DNA of 6,930 nucleotides from Fibrobacteraceae bacterium (GTDB lineage: Bacteria; Fibrobacterota; Fibrobacteria; Fibrobacterales; Fibrobacteraceae). The stretch is taken from assembly GCA_021443045.1 (NCBI GenBank), contig JABUUT010000063.1:8104-15033 (forward strand), read 5' to 3'. Every line of letters starts with the position of its first letter. The stretch's first letter is position 1. Of this stretch, positions 6,062 to 6,930 are shown piece by piece. Both the position numbers and the translations under genes were made by a program. The notes below the pieces were generated by a model. That model did not search any database. It was not told the DNA's origin and was given only the letters and a program-made list of their open reading frames with translations.

Positions 6062-6329
6062 AAGGAATCCTTGTTCAGCAAAAAGTCTAAGTCCGGTGAA
6101 GTCATCTACGAGCCCGACTGGCAATGTATGGAAGAACATCCTGGTTGTCGCTGGAACTGTGAACTTCAATATGGATTCACCGGTTACCACGGAGCAATGC
6201 ATGATGAATTAGTCTATAAGGCTTCCGTTGAACGATGTTATTGGTAGAAATCGCTGCAATAAAATCATTGAACAAGTATACAGTTTGATTGTTAGAGTCA
6301 ACTCTAACTTGTCTGAATCTTTAAAATAA
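6062..6329 (+). pseudogene. Decayed fragments of a second specificity-subunit gene
   Basis: The frame at 6062-6247 reads SKKSKSGEVIYEPDWQCME, closely matching residues 315-331 of the intact specificity protein, then CRWNCE, resembling its YRWNYG. A second frame at 6213-6329 reads SIRLPLNDVIGRNRCNKI and on to VNSNLSESLK with a TAA stop, resembling the TKSIRLKLP strand plus a C-terminal helix. The frame containing GTVNFNMDSPVTTEQC (about 6153-6212, then TAG) recalls GNVVTTEKVKC of the intact protein. Pieces are out of order and in different frames, so it cannot be expressed as one protein. The first fragment is secure because of the 23-bp identity. The others are weaker resemblances. Confidence 0.6.
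6079..6125 (+). repeat. Repeat copy 2: specificity-gene segment downstream of the toxin gene
   Basis: It aligns to 5174-5220 and is identical over 6103-6125. See the pseudogene entry for the surrounding fragments. Confidence 0.8.
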
Positions 6330-6480
6330 TCTCAGACTCCCGAAGACATCTGGGATGTTTTTGGGAATTCTATCGCTTTACTACGCTCCGCTCCAGAATG
6401 ACAATTTTGCGAATCCTCCCGAATGGCTAGCGGGCCGATTGCGACAAAATAACCTTTTTTTTCATTGCTGATGCTTAAAG
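6330..6480. other. Intergenic stretch with no supported gene
   Basis: No frame of protein-like composition on either strand. It contains one copy of an interspersed repeat (6387-6402), a T8 run (6456-6463), and an inverted repeat ATGCTT/AAGCAT (6470-6487) that overlaps the end of the PIN remnant on the minus strand. It separates two decayed genes. Confidence 0.6.
6387..6402 (+). repeat. Interspersed repeat fragment, copy 1
   Basis: TCCGCTCCAGAATGAC, identical to 6808-6823. The context TACGCTCCGCTCCAGAATGACA resembles the short intergenic repeats seen in many copies in some bacterial genomes, but only two copies are in this window. Confidence 0.5.
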
Positions 6481-6748
6481 TCAAGCATTTGGCTCAATTA
6501 TTCGGGCAAGGAATTCTCCTGCATTCATTATGGGGATTTTTGACTGGGAAAAATCTTTGGGATTGCGTGTGATTATAACATCAACTGTTGCAGACAAAGC
6601 GGTTTGATATTGCATGGCATCTTCAAAATCAGAAAAATTGGATGCAAGAGAATTGTCAATCGTTTGCTCATTCGAGGTTGTTATGGATGTCAGCAATGTC
6701 AAGAGACTGTAAATTAGACAATTTTGAACGTAATTTAGCTAATGACAT
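6481..6748 (-). pseudogene. Truncated, frameshifted PIN-domain (VapC-like) toxin remnant
   Basis: The minus-strand frame ending at 6481 reads NEQTIDNSLASNFSDFEDAM, then VDVIITRNPKDFSQSKIPIM to the stop. This is the C-terminal half of a PIN domain with the DFED and RNPKDF acidic motifs, parallel to HDFED and NNIKDF of the intact toxin. Upstream the same kind of protein continues in another frame (6748-6668: MSLAKLRSKLSNLQSLDIAD), matching the ILRGIISFLPVVEI region of the intact toxin and ending at TGA. A frameshift therefore lies between about 6668 and 6690. The N-terminal third with the first catalytic Asp is absent, and no antitoxin gene is seen. It is non-functional as it stands. A shorter frame starting from a TTG at 6702 would also lack the active-site half. 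Confidence 0.75.
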
Positions 6749-6754
6749 TGGATT

Positions 6755-6784
6755 AAAAAACGTAGCCCCCATGGGAGGTCTACG
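6755..6784 (-). terminator. Rho-independent terminator for minus-strand transcription
   Basis: On the minus strand, CGTAG-ACCTCCC-ATG-GGGGGC-TACG forms an imperfect GC-rich hairpin (outer CGTAG/CTACG arms, inner CCTCC with GGGGG), followed directly by T6. On the plus strand no T-run follows, so it acts right-to-left. No clear gene ends just to its right within the window, and the PIN remnant breaks off beside it. It may therefore mark a rearrangement joint. Confidence 0.55.
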
Positions 6785-6807
6785 CTTAATGATTACTGGA
6801 ACTGCAT

Positions 6808-6823
6808 TCCGCTCCAGAATGAC
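6808..6823 (+). repeat. Interspersed repeat fragment, copy 2
   Basis: TCCGCTCCAGAATGAC, identical to 6387-6402, about 420 bp apart. The surrounding 6785-6930 holds no other supported feature. Minus-strand frames entering from the right edge (ending at 6851 and 6864) are too short to judge. Confidence 0.5.
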
Positions 6824-6930
6824 CCACCGGGAAATCTCCACGTAGGCAAATTATCCAAGGAATCTAGAATATATTTCGGTTAGTTTTAACCATTTTCTCT
6901 TGTACATCACCTCTTGCCGTAAATAGCAGA

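Noticed and set aside
6588..6845. Plus-strand 85-codon frame
   Set aside because: It is antisense to the clear PIN-domain remnant, crosses the terminator and repeat, and has no ribosome binding site or recognisable motif.
6851..6930. Minus-strand partial genes entering from the right edge (stops at 6851 and 6864)
   Set aside because: Two overlapping frames of about 20-25 codons look equally plausible, and neither can be judged without sequence beyond the window.
1..6930. CRISPR array, tRNA gene, rRNA gene, transposase
   Set aside because: No regularly spaced repeats, no cloverleaf with acceptor and T-arm signatures, and no transposase or integrase motifs were found on either strand.

Overview
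The window looks like the edge of an accessory (defence-type) island placed behind a housekeeping gene. The organism is most likely a Gram-negative anaerobe of the Fibrobacter type. This is an inference from moderate base composition, short leaders with TATATT-type -10 boxes, and the style of the toxin-antitoxin and interspersed repeat sequences. No rRNA or other decisive marker is present. The left end (2-868) is the 3' part of a tRNA-dihydrouridine synthase gene, visibly more GC-rich than everything after it. The composition drops within about 60 bp of its stop codon, which I read as the island boundary.

From about 927 to 2048 a minus-strand unit encodes a 299-residue phosphoribosyltransferase-fold protein. 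A 45-residue small protein follows in the same frame after a TGA-TAA double stop. Its promoter and Shine-Dalgarno sequence are clear. Divergently, a 400-bp leader (2049-2400) carries a GNRA-capped hairpin, a long imperfect hairpin of about 117 nt, and two hairpin-plus-T-run structures that look like terminators or attenuators. These lie directly ahead of a restriction-modification operon.

That operon (2401-5267) encodes a 610-residue nuclease-methyltransferase fusion and, overlapping by one base, a 344-residue two-TRD specificity subunit. No separate HsdR is present. Size, domain order and gene order match the BcgI-type (type IIB) architecture: one enzyme subunit that both cuts and methylates, plus one recognition subunit.

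Downstream, a complete VapBC-like toxin-antitoxin pair (5353-6008) has its own promoter. It is followed by decayed fragments of a second specificity gene (6062-6329), which share a 23-nt perfect repeat with the 3' end of the intact one. Next come an interspersed repeat, a frameshifted N-terminally truncated PIN-domain toxin remnant on the minus strand (6481-6748), and a minus-strand terminator (6755-6784). The last 146 bases hold nothing I can support as a gene.

The most interesting part is the structured leader between the phosphoribosyltransferase and the restriction-modification operon. It may be a stand-alone non-coding RNA or an attenuator controlling the nuclease, and I cannot assign it to a known RNA family.
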